Shown: positions 8,701 through 17,230, numbered from the stretch's first letter. The stretch is DNA of 64,000 nt from Acidocella aromatica (GCF_014201825.1 NZ_JACHFJ010000006.1:1-64000); one strand, 5' to 3'. Notes: generated from the sequence alone by a model not told the origin. Translations and numbers: made by a program.

Positions 8701-9219
8701 CCCTGGCTGCTGCGGCATTTCGACCAGATCCGCTTCACCGAGGTGAGCGAGCAGGAGCTGCTGGAGCTGCGCGAGGCCTTCCCGCACGGCAAATACATGC
8801 CGCGCATCGAGGAAAGCAGCTTCTCGCTCCGCGAACATCTGGCCTTCTGCGCGGATAACGAGGCGAGCATCGCCGCCTTCCAGCGCAGCCAGCGCGCGGC
8901 CTTCGCCGCCGAGCGCGAGGATTGGGTGGCCAAGGGGCTGCACAGCTTCGAGGAACCCGACCTGCCGCCCCCGCCGCCCGAGGACGCCCTGCCCCCCGGT
9001 GCGCGCGGCATCGCCGCCCCGGTGCCGGGCAGCGTGTGGCAGGTGCTGAAGGAACCGGGCGAGACCGTGGCCGCCGGCGAGCCGGTGATGATCCTGGAAT
9101 CGATGAAGATGGAAGTGCGCGTGGCCGCCCCGGCCAGCGGGCGGATTTCGGCCCTGGCCGCCGCACCGGGCCAAGTTGTGCGCGCCGGGCAACGCCTGGG
9201 CGTGATCGTGACGGAGTGA
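5752..9219 (+). CDS. Biotin-dependent guanidine carboxylase (urea carboxylase family)
   Basis: A 1155-residue enzyme that carboxylates guanidine (or urea) with ATP and bicarbonate. Domain order: biotin carboxylase (about 1-450; ANRGEI near the start, ATP-grasp KSSAGGGGIGM near 160, EVNTRLQVEH near 290), KipA/AHS2-like then KipI/AHS1-like carboxyltransferase halves (about 460-1000), a proline-rich linker, and a biotinyl domain with ESMKME whose biotinylated lysine is K1119. The ATG at 5752 overlaps the previous stop by one base; a longer frame upstream runs inside the previous gene. The riboswitch and DUF1989 neighbours argue for guanidine rather than urea as the main substrate; sequence alone cannot prove it. 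Confidence 0.9.
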   Translation: MFKKILIANRGEISARIQRSCKAMGISAVAVYSDADRFAPPVLAADEAVHIGPAAPAESYLNMDAIIAACKVTGAEAVHPGYGFLSERVEFAEKLAAAGIKFIGPRPEHLRDFGLKHTARDLAEKAGVSMLPGTGILATVEKALEAAERVTYPVMLKSSAGGGGIGMVLCHNAEELAERFSSISRLAANNFGNAALFLEKYVARARHVEVQIFGDGKGGVVALGARDCSLQRRNQKVVEETPAPNLPDAKLAKLQEAAIALASSVKYESAGTVEFVYDAEAQEFYFLEVNTRLQVEHCVTEEMYGVDLVRWMIEQAAGKFRLPEVLTPRGAAIEVRVYAENPAENFAPCSGTLTAFKPGPGLRVDGWVEEGTAISPFYDPMLAKFIATGSTRDEAIVNLQAALAESEIFGIETNLDYLSEILALPEFLAGEMTTRTLVNFTYVPHSIAVLDGGAQSSLQSLPGRLGYWEIGIPPSGPMDEKSHALANELLGNVLTDTALELTHTGPTLRFNCNTIIALTGGAMPAELDGKPVPFFSPVEVKAGQILSLGSIEGPGQRTYLAVSGGFAAPEYLGSTATFTLGGFGGHNGNALRVGDTLRLNPPRPLPTHAPATRPELTHEWQLAVRYGPHGAPDFFLEEDISTFFASTYEVHHNSARTGVRLIGPKPKWAREDGGEAGLHPSNIHDNAYAVGAIDFTGDMPILLGPDGPSLGGFVCPAVVTREDLWKLGQLKPGDKVRFIRADAAPAIIEARKDTVIRRAGDEDILIEFGEMKLDFELRLRAQGLRDALEQARIPGVIDLTPGIRSLQVHFDSGVTNAARISATVDELLPHLPKPEDMVVKARTIHLPLSWNDSQIRLAMRKYQETTRPDAPWCPDNIEFIRRINGLESIDEVKRIIFDASYVVLGLGDVYLGAPVATPYDPRHRLVTTKYNPARPWTPQNAVGIGGAYMCVYGMEGPGGYQLFGRTIQVWNTHRQTPPFEDGKPWLLRHFDQIRFTEVSEQELLELREAFPHGKYMPRIEESSFSLREHLAFCADNEASIAAFQRSQRAAFAAEREDWVAKGLHSFEEPDLPPPPPEDALPPGARGIAAPVPGSVWQVLKEPGETVAAGEPVMILESMKMEVRVAAPASGRISALAAAPGQVVRAGQRLGVIVTE

Positions 9220-9224
9220 AAGAT

Positions 9225-10991
9225 ATGATCCCCGATTTGCTGGAAATCCCCGCCCTGCGCGCCGCCTACGCCGCCGGGCTGACGCCCGAGGCGCTGATCA
9301 ACGCGCTGTATGACCGTATCGACACCTACCCGGATAAGGCGGTGTTCATCTCGCTGGTGCCGCGCGAGGAGGCGCTGGCCGCCGCCCGGAGCGTGGACCT
9401 CTCGCTGCCGCTGGCGGGCGTGCCTTACGTGGTGAAGGATAATATCGACGTGGCGGGCATGCCCACCACCGCCGCCTGCCCGGATTTCGCCTACACCGCC
9501 GCGCGGGATGCCACCGTGGTCGCCAAGCTGCGAGCGACGGGGGCGATTCTGCTGGGCAAGACCAATCTCGACCAGTTCGCCACCGGGCTGAACGGCACGC
9601 GCTCGCCCTATGGCGCGCCGCGCTCGGTGTTCAATGCCGATTACATCTCCGGCGGCTCCTCCTCCGGCTCGGCGGTGGCGGTGGCGGCGGGACTGGCGGC
9701 GTTCTCGCTGGGCACGGACACGGCGGGCTCGGGCCGCGTGCCCGCCGCCTGCAACAATATCGTGGGGCTGAAGCCGAGCATCGGGCGTATCTCCGCCGCC
9801 GGGGTGGTGCCCGCCTGCAAGAGCCTCGACTGCGTCGCCATCTTCGCCAACTCCGCCGCCGACGCCATGGACGTGCTGCGCATGGCCGAGGGTTACGACG
9901 AGGCGGACGCCTATTCCCGCGTCCCGCGCGAAGTGGCGTTGCCAGTGGCACCCAAGCTCGGCGTGCTGGCGGTGAAGGACCGCGACTTCGCGGGCGATGA
10001 GCAAGCGGCCAAGCTCTATGCCGAGGCCATCGCCCAGGCCGGGGCGCTGGGATGGGCGATGGTGGAGATCGACTACGCCCCGCTGCGCGATATCGCGACG
10101 CTGCTCTATGGTGGCGCGTTTGTGGCGGAACGTCTGGCGGCGGTGCGGGCGTTCTACGCCAGCCATGCGGAGAGTTTTGATCCCACGGTGCGGCATATCA
10201 TCGGTGGAGCAGAAAAGTTTTCCGCCGCCGATGCCTTTGCCGATATCTACAAAGTGCAGGCGCTGCGCCACGCCGCGCTGGCGGAGCTGGGCAAGTGCGA
10301 CGCCCTGCTGCTGCCCACCGCCCCCGCCATCTTCACCGTGGCCGAGATGCTGGAGCAGCCGGTCAAGCATAACTCCACGCTCGGGCTGTATACCAATTTC
10401 GTGAATCTGCTGGATCTGGCGGCCATCGCTCTGCCCGCCGGGTTCCGGGAAAATGGGCTCCCCTTCGGCGTCACCTTCATCGGCCCGGCTTTCAGCGATG
10501 CCACGCTGGCTGGCTACGCCTCCACCCTGCACGCCGCCCTGGGGGCTGGGGCCGGGGTGAACCAGGCCCAGCCCACCGCGACCTATAGCGCACCGGCACC
10601 CGAGGAGGTGACGGTGGTGGTCGCGGGCGCGCATCTGAGCGGCATGGTGCTTAACCATGAACTGGTTCATCTCGGCGCACGTCTCGTCAGCTCCACCACC
10701 ACCGCGCCGGATTACAAGCTCTACGCCCTGGCCACCACCCCGCCCAAACCGGGCTTGGCGCAAACGCCGGGTTTTGCCGGGAGCGGCATCGCCGTGGAGG
10801 TGTGGGCGCTGAGCCCGGAGAATTTCGGCCGCTTCGTCGCCGCCCTGCCCGCCCCCATGGGCATTGGCCGGGTGACGCTGGCCGACGGCTCGGTGCATCC
10901 GGGCTTTCTGTGCGAGGCTTACGCGCTGGAGGGGGCTACCGACATCACCGGCTTCGGCGGTTGGCGGGCTTACCGCGCCAGCTTGAGCTGA
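9225..10991 (+). CDS. atzF: Allophanate hydrolase
   Basis: A 588-residue amidase-signature enzyme that hydrolyses allophanate to ammonia and CO2, the last step of the guanidine route. The Ser-cisSer-Lys triad region is visible: the lysine in VVKDN (about residue 73) and the serines in GGSSSGSAVA (about 144-153). A C-terminal domain of about 130 residues (from about 455) is the allophanate-hydrolase-specific module that follows the amidase domain in this family. The ATG lies 5 bases after the carboxylase stop with GAGTGAAAG upstream. The 3' end overlaps the convergent amidase gene by 22 bases. Confidence 0.92.
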   Translation: MIPDLLEIPALRAAYAAGLTPEALINALYDRIDTYPDKAVFISLVPREEALAAARSVDLSLPLAGVPYVVKDNIDVAGMPTTAACPDFAYTAARDATVVAKLRATGAILLGKTNLDQFATGLNGTRSPYGAPRSVFNADYISGGSSSGSAVAVAAGLAAFSLGTDTAGSGRVPAACNNIVGLKPSIGRISAAGVVPACKSLDCVAIFANSAADAMDVLRMAEGYDEADAYSRVPREVALPVAPKLGVLAVKDRDFAGDEQAAKLYAEAIAQAGALGWAMVEIDYAPLRDIATLLYGGAFVAERLAAVRAFYASHAESFDPTVRHIIGGAEKFSAADAFADIYKVQALRHAALAELGKCDALLLPTAPAIFTVAEMLEQPVKHNSTLGLYTNFVNLLDLAAIALPAGFRENGLPFGVTFIGPAFSDATLAGYASTLHAALGAGAGVNQAQPTATYSAPAPEEVTVVVAGAHLSGMVLNHELVHLGARLVSSTTTAPDYKLYALATTPPKPGLAQTPGFAGSGIAVEVWALSPENFGRFVAALPAPMGIGRVTLADGSVHPGFLCEAYALEGATDITGFGGWRAYRASLS

Positions 10992-11647
10992 ATCTCCGCC
11001 GCCCGCGCAACCGCCCCGAAGATCCCGCCTTCGGTGGCGATGGTGGCCAGGGCGGCGCGGTGGTTCTCTTCTTCCGTGGCAGCACAGAGATCGCCCGCCA
11101 CGAGGCACTCAAAGCCCCGATCCACCGCATCGCGCAGCGTGGAATGAACGCAGACATCGGTGGTGAGGCCGCAGATGATGAGATGCCTGATCCCGCGCAC
11201 AGCCAGAATCAGCGCGAGATCAGTGGCCGCAAACGCCGAATAGCCGGGCTTGTCGATCACCACCTCACCGGGGCGGCGCCTGAGTTCCGGCACCATCTCC
11301 CACCCCGGCTCACCGCGCACCAGAAACCGCCTCAGCGCCCCTGGCGCGCCGATGCCCGGCCCCAGCCGCGCCGAGCGCCACGCCTTTTGCGGCGGCAGAT
11401 CAGCGAGGTCCGGCCGGTGTCCTTCACGCGTATGTACGATTAGCGCGCCCCAGGCGGATGCCGCCTCGCGCAACGCGGCGATGCCGGGGATGAGCGCGCG
11501 GGCCGGGGCGGTGTCATACCCCAGCGAGGCAATATAGCCCCGCGGATCGGTAAAATCGCGCTGGACATCGATGATGATGAGCGCGGTGGTCTCCGGCCGC
11601 AGGCTATCGTCATGCGGCCAGTCGTAAGGCTTAGCAGAAATACGCAT
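10970..11647 (-). CDS. Isochorismatase-fold cysteine hydrolase (biuret amidohydrolase-like)
   Basis: A 225-residue isochorismatase-family hydrolase. The Asp-Lys-Cys triad is visible: D27 region in IIIDVQRDF, the lysine in IDKPGYSAF, and the cysteine in GLTTDVCVHST. Relatives cleave amides or ureides such as biuret, N-carbamoylsarcosine and ureidoacrylate. Biuret would yield allophanate, the substrate of the convergent allophanate hydrolase, so a biuret-like substrate is a reasonable guess from context only. It is the last gene of the leftward operon that starts at 16081; its ATG overlaps the ATPase stop by one base. Confidence 0.78.
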   Translation of the reverse strand: MRISAKPYDWPHDDSLRPETTALIIIDVQRDFTDPRGYIASLGYDTAPARALIPGIAALREAASAWGALIVHTREGHRPDLADLPPQKAWRSARLGPGIGAPGALRRFLVRGEPGWEMVPELRRRPGEVVIDKPGYSAFAATDLALILAVRGIRHLIICGLTTDVCVHSTLRDAVDRGFECLVAGDLCAATEEENHRAALATIATEGGIFGAVARAAEIQLKLAR

Positions 11648-12444
11648 CAGCCCGCCGCCAGGGCCGCCAGGACGGAGAGATCGCTCACCATGCCTGAGGT
11701 GGCGCGGATGCGCTGGGTGATCTCGCGCTTATAGTGCAGGAATTCCGGGGCGAGCTTGAGGTCCTGGGTGCGCTTGGGCAGGTCGATATGCCAGACGCTG
11801 TCGATATGTCCCGGATGCGGGGCCAGCACCACTACGCGGTCGGCCAGATATACGGCCTCCTCCACGTCATGCGTGACGAACAATATGCCGCTTTTCTCGA
11901 CTTCCTTCACGTGCAGGATCAAATCGTGCATCACCTCGCGGGTTTGCGTATCCAGCGCACCGAAGGGTTCATCCATCAGCAGGAAATCCGGTTGCGCCAT
12001 CAGCGCACGGGCGATGGCCACGCGCTGGCGCATGCCGCCCGAGAGCTGATCCGGACGGGAATTGCGCACGCGGGTCAGGCCCATCAACTCCAGCAGCAGA
12101 TCGGCATGGCGGACCGCCTCGTTTGCCTCCTGCCCTCGATACGCCTTCAACCCGCGGCAGAAGCGCACATTCTCGATCACGCTGAGCCAGGGGTAGAGGC
12201 TGTAATCCTGGAACACCATGGCGCGGTCATGCCCCGGGCCGGTGATGCCGACACCGTCGATCTCCAGCACACCGTTGCTGCGCGTCTCCAGCCCGCCGAC
12301 GATGCGCAGCAAGGTGGATTTGCCGCAGCCCGAGGCGCCGACCAACGCCACGAACTCCCCGGATTGCAAAGTGAGGTTGATGTCGCGCAGGGCCTCGAAG
12401 GCACCGAAACGCTTGTTGAGATGGGAAACCAGCAAAGTGCTCAT
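11647..12444 (-). CDS. ABC transporter ATP-binding protein (Tau/Ssu type), second transporter
   Basis: A 265-residue ATPase with Walker A GASGCGKST (about residues 36-44), Q-loop MVFQDYSLYPW, signature LSGGMRQR (about 139-146), Walker B LLMDEP and switch histidine FVTHD. It powers the permease encoded immediately upstream (10-base gap). It is clearly distinct from the guanidine-operon ATPase. The substrate is unknown; neighbours suggest an amide- or ureide-containing compound. Confidence 0.88.
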   Translation of the reverse strand: MSTLLVSHLNKRFGAFEALRDINLTLQSGEFVALVGASGCGKSTLLRIVGGLETRSNGVLEIDGVGITGPGHDRAMVFQDYSLYPWLSVIENVRFCRGLKAYRGQEANEAVRHADLLLELMGLTRVRNSRPDQLSGGMRQRVAIARALMAQPDFLLMDEPFGALDTQTREVMHDLILHVKEVEKSGILFVTHDVEEAVYLADRVVVLAPHPGHIDSVWHIDLPKRTQDLKLAPEFLHYKREITQRIRATSGMVSDLSVLAALAAG

Positions 12445-12454
12445 GACGCGGCCC

Positions 12455-13327
12455 TCACTTCTTGACCCAGGGGAAGAGCCTGCGATGGATGAAGCGCAGG
12501 CCTTGATCGGTAATCAGGCCGATGATCCCGATGACGATGATGCCGACGAAGATTCGGTCCGTCTGCAAAAAGCGCTGCGATTGCAGGATGGCGTAGCCGA
12601 GGCCGGAATTGGCCGCGACCATCTCGGCCACCACCAGATAGGTCCAGGCAAAACCGAGCGTCAGGCGCAGCGTATCGAACATGCCCGGCATGGCCGAGCG
12701 CAGCAGCACCTTGCGGATGACCTCGCCATTGGTGGCCCCCAGCGTGCGCGCCGCCTCGATCTGCGACATCGGCACCCGGGAGACATCGTCCGAGATCATC
12801 AGCACCATCTGGAAGAATGTACCGAGCCAGATCACGGTGATCTTGGAGGACTCGCCAATGCCCGCCCAGAGCAGCACCAGCGGCACGAAGGCCACGGCGG
12901 GCAGATAGCGGGAGAATTCCAGCAGCGGCTCGAAGAAGGCGCGCACCGGCTGGAACGCGCCGATATAAAGCCCCAGCGGCACGGCCATGAGCGCGGAGAT
13001 CGCGAAGCCCGCCATCACGCGGTAGATGGAGATGCCGGTATCGGTGAAGAGATTATCGGTGGTGGCCCAGTTCCAGGCCTGGCTGACGACATCCTGCGGG
13101 CTGGGCAGGAACATCGGGTCGACAATCCCGCTGGCGGTGACGCTCCACCACGAGGCGAGGAGCAGCACGAAGCTGGTCAGCGCGATGAACCGGTAAAGCG
13201 GCTTGGAGAGCGTGCCGCGCACCGTCCATGACGATGGAGGAGCGACTGGTTTGGGCTTGGTCTTCACTCCCTCCAGAGAGGAAAGCTGTCCCATGCCCGG
13301 AAGAAGCTCAGATCGTGATTCGGCCAT
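12455..13327 (-). CDS. ABC transporter permease (Tau/Ssu type), second transporter
   Basis: A 290-residue inner-membrane permease with a cytoplasmic N-terminal tail, about six membrane spans and the EAA loop (QIEAARTLGATNGEVIRKVL, about residues 186-205). I keep the ATG at 13327 because CAGGAGCGGAG precedes it. This start overlaps the 3' end of the upstream metallohydrolase gene by 64 bases; an internal ATG at 13294 is the alternative. Expressed with the rest of the leftward operon. Confidence 0.85.
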   Translation of the reverse strand: MAESRSELLPGMGQLSSLEGVKTKPKPVAPPSSWTVRGTLSKPLYRFIALTSFVLLLASWWSVTASGIVDPMFLPSPQDVVSQAWNWATTDNLFTDTGISIYRVMAGFAISALMAVPLGLYIGAFQPVRAFFEPLLEFSRYLPAVAFVPLVLLWAGIGESSKITVIWLGTFFQMVLMISDDVSRVPMSQIEAARTLGATNGEVIRKVLLRSAMPGMFDTLRLTLGFAWTYLVVAEMVAANSGLGYAILQSQRFLQTDRIFVGIIVIGIIGLITDQGLRFIHRRLFPWVKK

Positions 13328-14040
13328 AGCTCCGCTCCTGTCTCTTTCGCCAATTGTTTCAGCCGCCGGATGGAGGCCAGGGCATCGGCCTCGTCATCGC
13401 GGTAGCAAAGCCCGGGGGCGATTTCGTCCTCCAGGTTCTCGGTCAAATCCGCCGCGTCCCCGCAGAGCAGAATGGGCGCGCCCTTGGGCAGCTCGATCAG
13501 CATCGACATATGCCCAGCGGTGTGGCCGGGTGTCTCGATCGCGCGCACCCCGGGCGTGAGATCATATTCGCAGCACGTGCAGCGCCAGGATTTAACCGGC
13601 GCCAGATCATCGGCGAAATAGGCGCTGTCGGCTGGTTCACGCGCGGCTTGCAACTCCTTCTCGTGCACATGCAGCTCGGCATGGCAGAATTCATGCAGCC
13701 CCCCAGCGTGGTCGAAATGTAGATGGCCAAGAAAGACCACGTCCACATCTTTCGGCGTAAGCCCCAGTCTTTCCAGCCGCGAGGGAAGCCGGTCCTCCTC
13801 GCGCATGATCGGCGGCGCAAGCTCGAAGCCTTCATAGAAGCGCTGGCGCAGCGCCGGGTCTTCGAGCTTCCGGTAGTCGCAGCCGACATCGTAGAGGATG
13901 CGGCCATTCGCGGTCTCGATGAGATAAGCGAGGATCGGGGCCTCGATCATCTCGCCATGACCGCGATTGCGGATGGAGACTGCTTTCTCATAGCTGTGCA
14001 GGCCCGTGAGAAGCGGCCAGAACTTACGCACCTGAGTCAT
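13264..14040 (-). CDS. Metallo-beta-lactamase-fold hydrolase, N-acyl-homoserine-lactonase-like
   Basis: A 258-residue MBL-fold enzyme. The dinuclear zinc motif HLHFDH is at residues 106-111, followed by GHTAGH (third histidine) and CGDAADL (bridging aspartate). Overall arrangement resembles AiiA/AttM-type lactonases, which open lactone rings. In this operon it more probably hydrolyses a cyclic or ester intermediate of the imported compound than a quorum signal, but that is inference. It overlaps neighbouring genes at both ends (stop in the permease gene, start adjoining the desaturase stop). Confidence 0.75.
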   Translation of the reverse strand: MTQVRKFWPLLTGLHSYEKAVSIRNRGHGEMIEAPILAYLIETANGRILYDVGCDYRKLEDPALRQRFYEGFELAPPIMREEDRLPSRLERLGLTPKDVDVVFLGHLHFDHAGGLHEFCHAELHVHEKELQAAREPADSAYFADDLAPVKSWRCTCCEYDLTPGVRAIETPGHTAGHMSMLIELPKGAPILLCGDAADLTENLEDEIAPGLCYRDDEADALASIRRLKQLAKETGAELWPNHDLSFFRAWDSFPLWRE

Positions 14041-15050
14041 TACACCGCCGTGAGGAAGGAGACGCCGACGGCACCGACGAAATCATGCGCGCGGTCGCCT
14101 TCGGGCTTCACCTCGCCGTAATCCGGGTCAGTGACGCGGCGCAGGCGGTTGCGGTGCCAAGTGGAGAACAGCGCCGTGGCGGGCAGCACCTGCGTGCGGT
14201 CGGCGCCGTAGAGCTTCTCGTGCAGCGCCGGAAGCTCGTGCCAGGGCACCGCTGGGCGGGCGTGATGCGCGTTGTGATAGGCGAAGTTGAGGGTGAGCAG
14301 GTTGAGCGACGGGTGCGAGAGCGAAAGCACGTTGGAATAAGTATTAGCGTGCTCATAGGCGCGATCGCGCACCAGCTCCGGCGGGGCAGCGGTCAACTCC
14401 CTGGATTCATAGACATCGAAGGTGTGCTGGAAGGCGTCCATAAAGCGCAGCACATGCAGGAAGAGCATATAGGCCAGCGCGTAGAACAGCAGAGATTTCA
14501 CAGAGATGCAGGCCAGTACGCCGAAGAGCGCCACGCGTGAGGCCAGCATGATAAGTGCGCGCCGCTTGCGCGCCGGATCGCTGTGGTTGAATTGCGCGGC
14601 GATGACGAAGCTGTGCATCAGGATTTCTACCGCCGGGATGTAAGCCCATTCCAACGCCAGAACCAGCTTTATCACCCAGCGCGGCTGCTTCTTCAGAAAC
14701 TCCCGGTAGTCGAACGTGACGACATCAAGCCGGTCGGCATGGTGGCGCAGATGTTTTTCCTTCAGCCCCGCATAGGAGGCGAAGCAAGCGCCGGTAAGCC
14801 AGGCCATCACCTCGCCCGCACGGTCGTTATCGCTGGATTTGCTGAAGACAGCGCCGTGCGCGAACTCGTGGATAAAATACGCGAAGATGACGAGTGCGTG
14901 GGCGACCAGCAGCGTGCCCAGCAGGTCCGGCGCCAGCCCCTGGCGGGTGATGAGCACCAACCCGCCGAGATAGGCCACACCGGCATAAGCCAGCGCGGCG
15001 ATGTTCGGCACCACGCCGTTGTTGTAACGAAACAGTGCCGACTTGCTCAT
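14040..15050 (-). CDS. Membrane fatty-acid-desaturase-like di-iron enzyme
   Basis: A 336-residue membrane protein with the three histidine boxes of the desaturase/hydroxylase family: HEFAH (residues 61-65), HLRHH (100-104) and HNAHH (259-263), interleaved with hydrophobic spans near 15-60, 125-150 and 165-200. Such proteins use a di-iron centre and O2 to desaturate or hydroxylate. Its place between an ABC binding protein and a lactonase-like hydrolase suggests oxidation of an imported small molecule rather than lipid modification. Overlaps neighbouring genes by 1-4 bases. Substrate unknown. Confidence 0.75.
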   Translation of the reverse strand: MSKSALFRYNNGVVPNIAALAYAGVAYLGGLVLITRQGLAPDLLGTLLVAHALVIFAYFIHEFAHGAVFSKSSDNDRAGEVMAWLTGACFASYAGLKEKHLRHHADRLDVVTFDYREFLKKQPRWVIKLVLALEWAYIPAVEILMHSFVIAAQFNHSDPARKRRALIMLASRVALFGVLACISVKSLLFYALAYMLFLHVLRFMDAFQHTFDVYESRELTAAPPELVRDRAYEHANTYSNVLSLSHPSLNLLTLNFAYHNAHHARPAVPWHELPALHEKLYGADRTQVLPATALFSTWHRNRLRRVTDPDYGEVKPEGDRAHDFVGAVGVSFLTAV

Positions 15051-16081
15051 TTCACACCAGCCAGCGCGTTGACAAAGCTCGCGTCATAAGTGTCCGCGAT
15101 GGGCGGCGCCGCCGAGATCTGGCCTTCGGATTTCAGCAGATCGCCAATCACCGGGCCACTGACCCAGAAGGAGGGCAGCTTGTCGGATTTCGCCAGCACG
15201 GTCGGCATGGCGGCGAGATCCGGGTTCTGCACGCCCGAGAGCTGCGCCTCGGCGATAGCACCATCTTCACCCAGCGCCTTGCCGATGATCGCCGCAGCGT
15301 CGTCCGGGCTGGACTTCATGTAATCCTCACCCTCGATGAAGGCCTGGATGAAGCCGGTGATCATCACCGGGTCAGCCTTGATGGTCTTCGGCGTGACGAC
15401 GATCACGTCGGTGATCAGGCCCGGCGCCTGCTTGGAGGAGAACAGCACATGGAACTTCTTACCGCCATCGGCCTGCACGATACCGGTGACGCTCGGCTCA
15501 TAGGTGACGCCCACCTTGGTGGAGCCGCCAACCATCACGCCCGGCACGCCCTCGGCGGGCACGTTGATGGAGGTTATATCGCTCTTGCTCAGCCCCACCT
15601 GCTTCAGCGCGTAGCCAAGCAGGAAGTCCGACGGGGTGAGCGGCGCGTAGGCCACTTTCATCCCCTTGAGCTGGGACACGGAGGTGATGTCGTCGGTGGA
15701 GAGCATGGCGTCGGCGCCGGCGGAATAGTCGATGGGCATGACCACCTTCAGGTGCCAGCCCTTGGCGTTGGTGCCGATCACCTGGTCATAGGTAAGCGTT
15801 CCCGCGCCGACCTGCCCCGAATAAATGGCCCCGGGAATGGCGGAGGGGTCGTCGAAATTGACGAGATTCACATCCACCCCATGCGCGGCGAAGAAGCCCT
15901 TGGCCGCCGCGACATAAATGGGGCCATAACCGATCCAGGGCACGATACCGAGATTAAGCTTCGTGGCGGCCAAGGCGCTGGCACTGCCGCCAGCGAGCAT
16001 CGTCAGGGCCGTGGCTGCCCCCAGCAGGGCTCGGCGCAGCGACCGCAGGGCGCGAGAAACCCCGGAGCGAAGTGACGTCAT
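15047..16081 (-). CDS. ABC transporter substrate-binding protein (Tau/NMT1 type), second transporter
   Basis: A 344-residue periplasmic protein. The N-terminus is basic (SRALRSLRRA) followed by a hydrophobic core and an ALA cleavage site, a Sec-type signal peptide. The mature protein opens KLNLGIVPWIGYGPIYVAAA, typical of TauA/SsuA/NMT1 proteins. The start at 16081 follows GAGGATG at proper spacing; the upstream in-frame extension has no signal-peptide logic. First gene of the leftward operon to 10970, divergent from a LysR regulator. Confidence 0.87.
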   Translation of the reverse strand: MTSLRSGVSRALRSLRRALLGAATALTMLAGGSASALAATKLNLGIVPWIGYGPIYVAAAKGFFAAHGVDVNLVNFDDPSAIPGAIYSGQVGAGTLTYDQVIGTNAKGWHLKVVMPIDYSAGADAMLSTDDITSVSQLKGMKVAYAPLTPSDFLLGYALKQVGLSKSDITSINVPAEGVPGVMVGGSTKVGVTYEPSVTGIVQADGGKKFHVLFSSKQAPGLITDVIVVTPKTIKADPVMITGFIQAFIEGEDYMKSSPDDAAAIIGKALGEDGAIAEAQLSGVQNPDLAAMPTVLAKSDKLPSFWVSGPVIGDLLKSEGQISAAPPIADTYDASFVNALAGVK

Positions 16082-16121
16082 GGTTGCATCCTCATAGCGG
16101 TTAGCGGCGGAAAAATACGCA

Positions 16122-16242
16122 AATTCAGCGTCGTCATCGATCATTGAGCGCGTTAAACAGGCATAATTTGAAAGAATATTTTTAACACCGCTCATTTGTG
16201 CTGAATTTGTATACATAATTAAGGGGTAGCCAGTGCTGAATT
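16122..16242. promoter_or_regulatory. Divergent control region with three GCTGAATT elements
   Basis: GTGCTGAATT occurs at 16198-16207 and again at 16233-16242 (35 bases start to start), and the inverted core AATTCAGC at 16122-16129. The region is AT-rich compared with its surroundings and separates the ABC operon from the LysR gene, so these are candidate operator half-sites of that regulator. Confidence 0.45.
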
Positions 16243-16291
16243 ATAGTAACATGGCTTGCTTTGCCGATTTACTTTCCATATCAAGAAAGTT

Positions 16292-17230
16292 ATGGCCCGC
16301 CACCCGCCCTTTACCGCCAACGTCTCCGATGTGGATATCCGGCTGTTGCGGCTGTTCTCCACGGTGGTGGAATGCGGCGGCTTCGCCGCGGCGGAGGCGC
16401 AGCTGCAAACCGGCCTTTCCACAATCAGCAAGCATGTGAAAGAGCTGGAGACACGTCTGGGCGTGAAGCTGTGCCGGCGCGGGCGCTCGGGCTTCGCCCT
16501 CACCTCCCAGGGGCGGGAGGTGCATCTGGCGGCACAGCAGCTGTTTGGCGCGCTGGAGGGCTTCCGCTACCGGATGAACGGCATCCACACCGAAATTGTC
16601 GGCGAACTCAACCTTGGCATTATCGACACGCTGCTTACCGATCCGAATTTCCGCCTGGCCAAGGTACTTTCGGCGATGAAACGCCGCGCCCCGCGCGTGC
16701 AAGTGAACATCTCGGTGGACCCGCCAAACCATCTGGAAAAGGCGCTGCTGGACGAGACCTTGCATGCCGCCATCGTGAGCGTGCGCCAGCGCCTGCCGGG
16801 GCTGGAGTACCGGCTGCTCTATAGTGAGAAGAACAATCTCTACTGCGCCGAAACGCACCCGCTCTATCCGCGCTGCCCCGACGAGGTAAGCCTGGACGAA
16901 CTGGCCTCCTGCGAGTTGGTCGGGCGGACCTATGCGGCGCAGGAAGAGTCCCGCCTGCTGCTCGGCACGCTGCCCCGCACTGCCACCGCCAACGATGTGG
17001 AAGGCATCGCGCTGCTGGTATTGACCGGGCGTTATATCGGCTACCTGCCCGACCACTATGTCAGCGCGACCAAATTCTTCTTGCCGCTGCGCCGCGTACT
17101 GCCCGCGCGCTTCGGCTATAACGTGGATATGGAGCTCGCCACCCGCCCACGAGCGCATCAACCACCGGCGGTGGTGAACTTCCTGGCGGATCTGGCGCGG
17201 GACTTCGGCATCGGCGCGCCGGGCGGCTAG
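16292..17230 (+). CDS. LysR-family transcriptional regulator
   Basis: A 312-residue LTTR: N-terminal winged HTH (VDIRLLRLFSTVVECGGFAA then STISKHVKELETRLG) and a C-terminal effector domain. The ATG at 16292 gives the usual LTTR N-terminus and follows AAGAAAG; a TTG at 16256 would add 12 residues. It is divergent from the ABC/desaturase operon, its likely target, and 80 bases upstream of the Rieske oxygenase gene. Confidence 0.85.
   Translation: MARHPPFTANVSDVDIRLLRLFSTVVECGGFAAAEAQLQTGLSTISKHVKELETRLGVKLCRRGRSGFALTSQGREVHLAAQQLFGALEGFRYRMNGIHTEIVGELNLGIIDTLLTDPNFRLAKVLSAMKRRAPRVQVNISVDPPNHLEKALLDETLHAAIVSVRQRLPGLEYRLLYSEKNNLYCAETHPLYPRCPDEVSLDELASCELVGRTYAAQEESRLLLGTLPRTATANDVEGIALLVLTGRYIGYLPDHYVSATKFFLPLRRVLPARFGYNVDMELATRPRAHQPPAVVNFLADLARDFGIGAPGG

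Noticed and set aside
8628-11108. 826-codon open frame on the minus strand antisense to the carboxylase and allophanate hydrolase genes
   Set aside because: It is a high-GC shadow of two well-supported genes, low-complexity (Gly/Arg/His rich), with no family resemblance.
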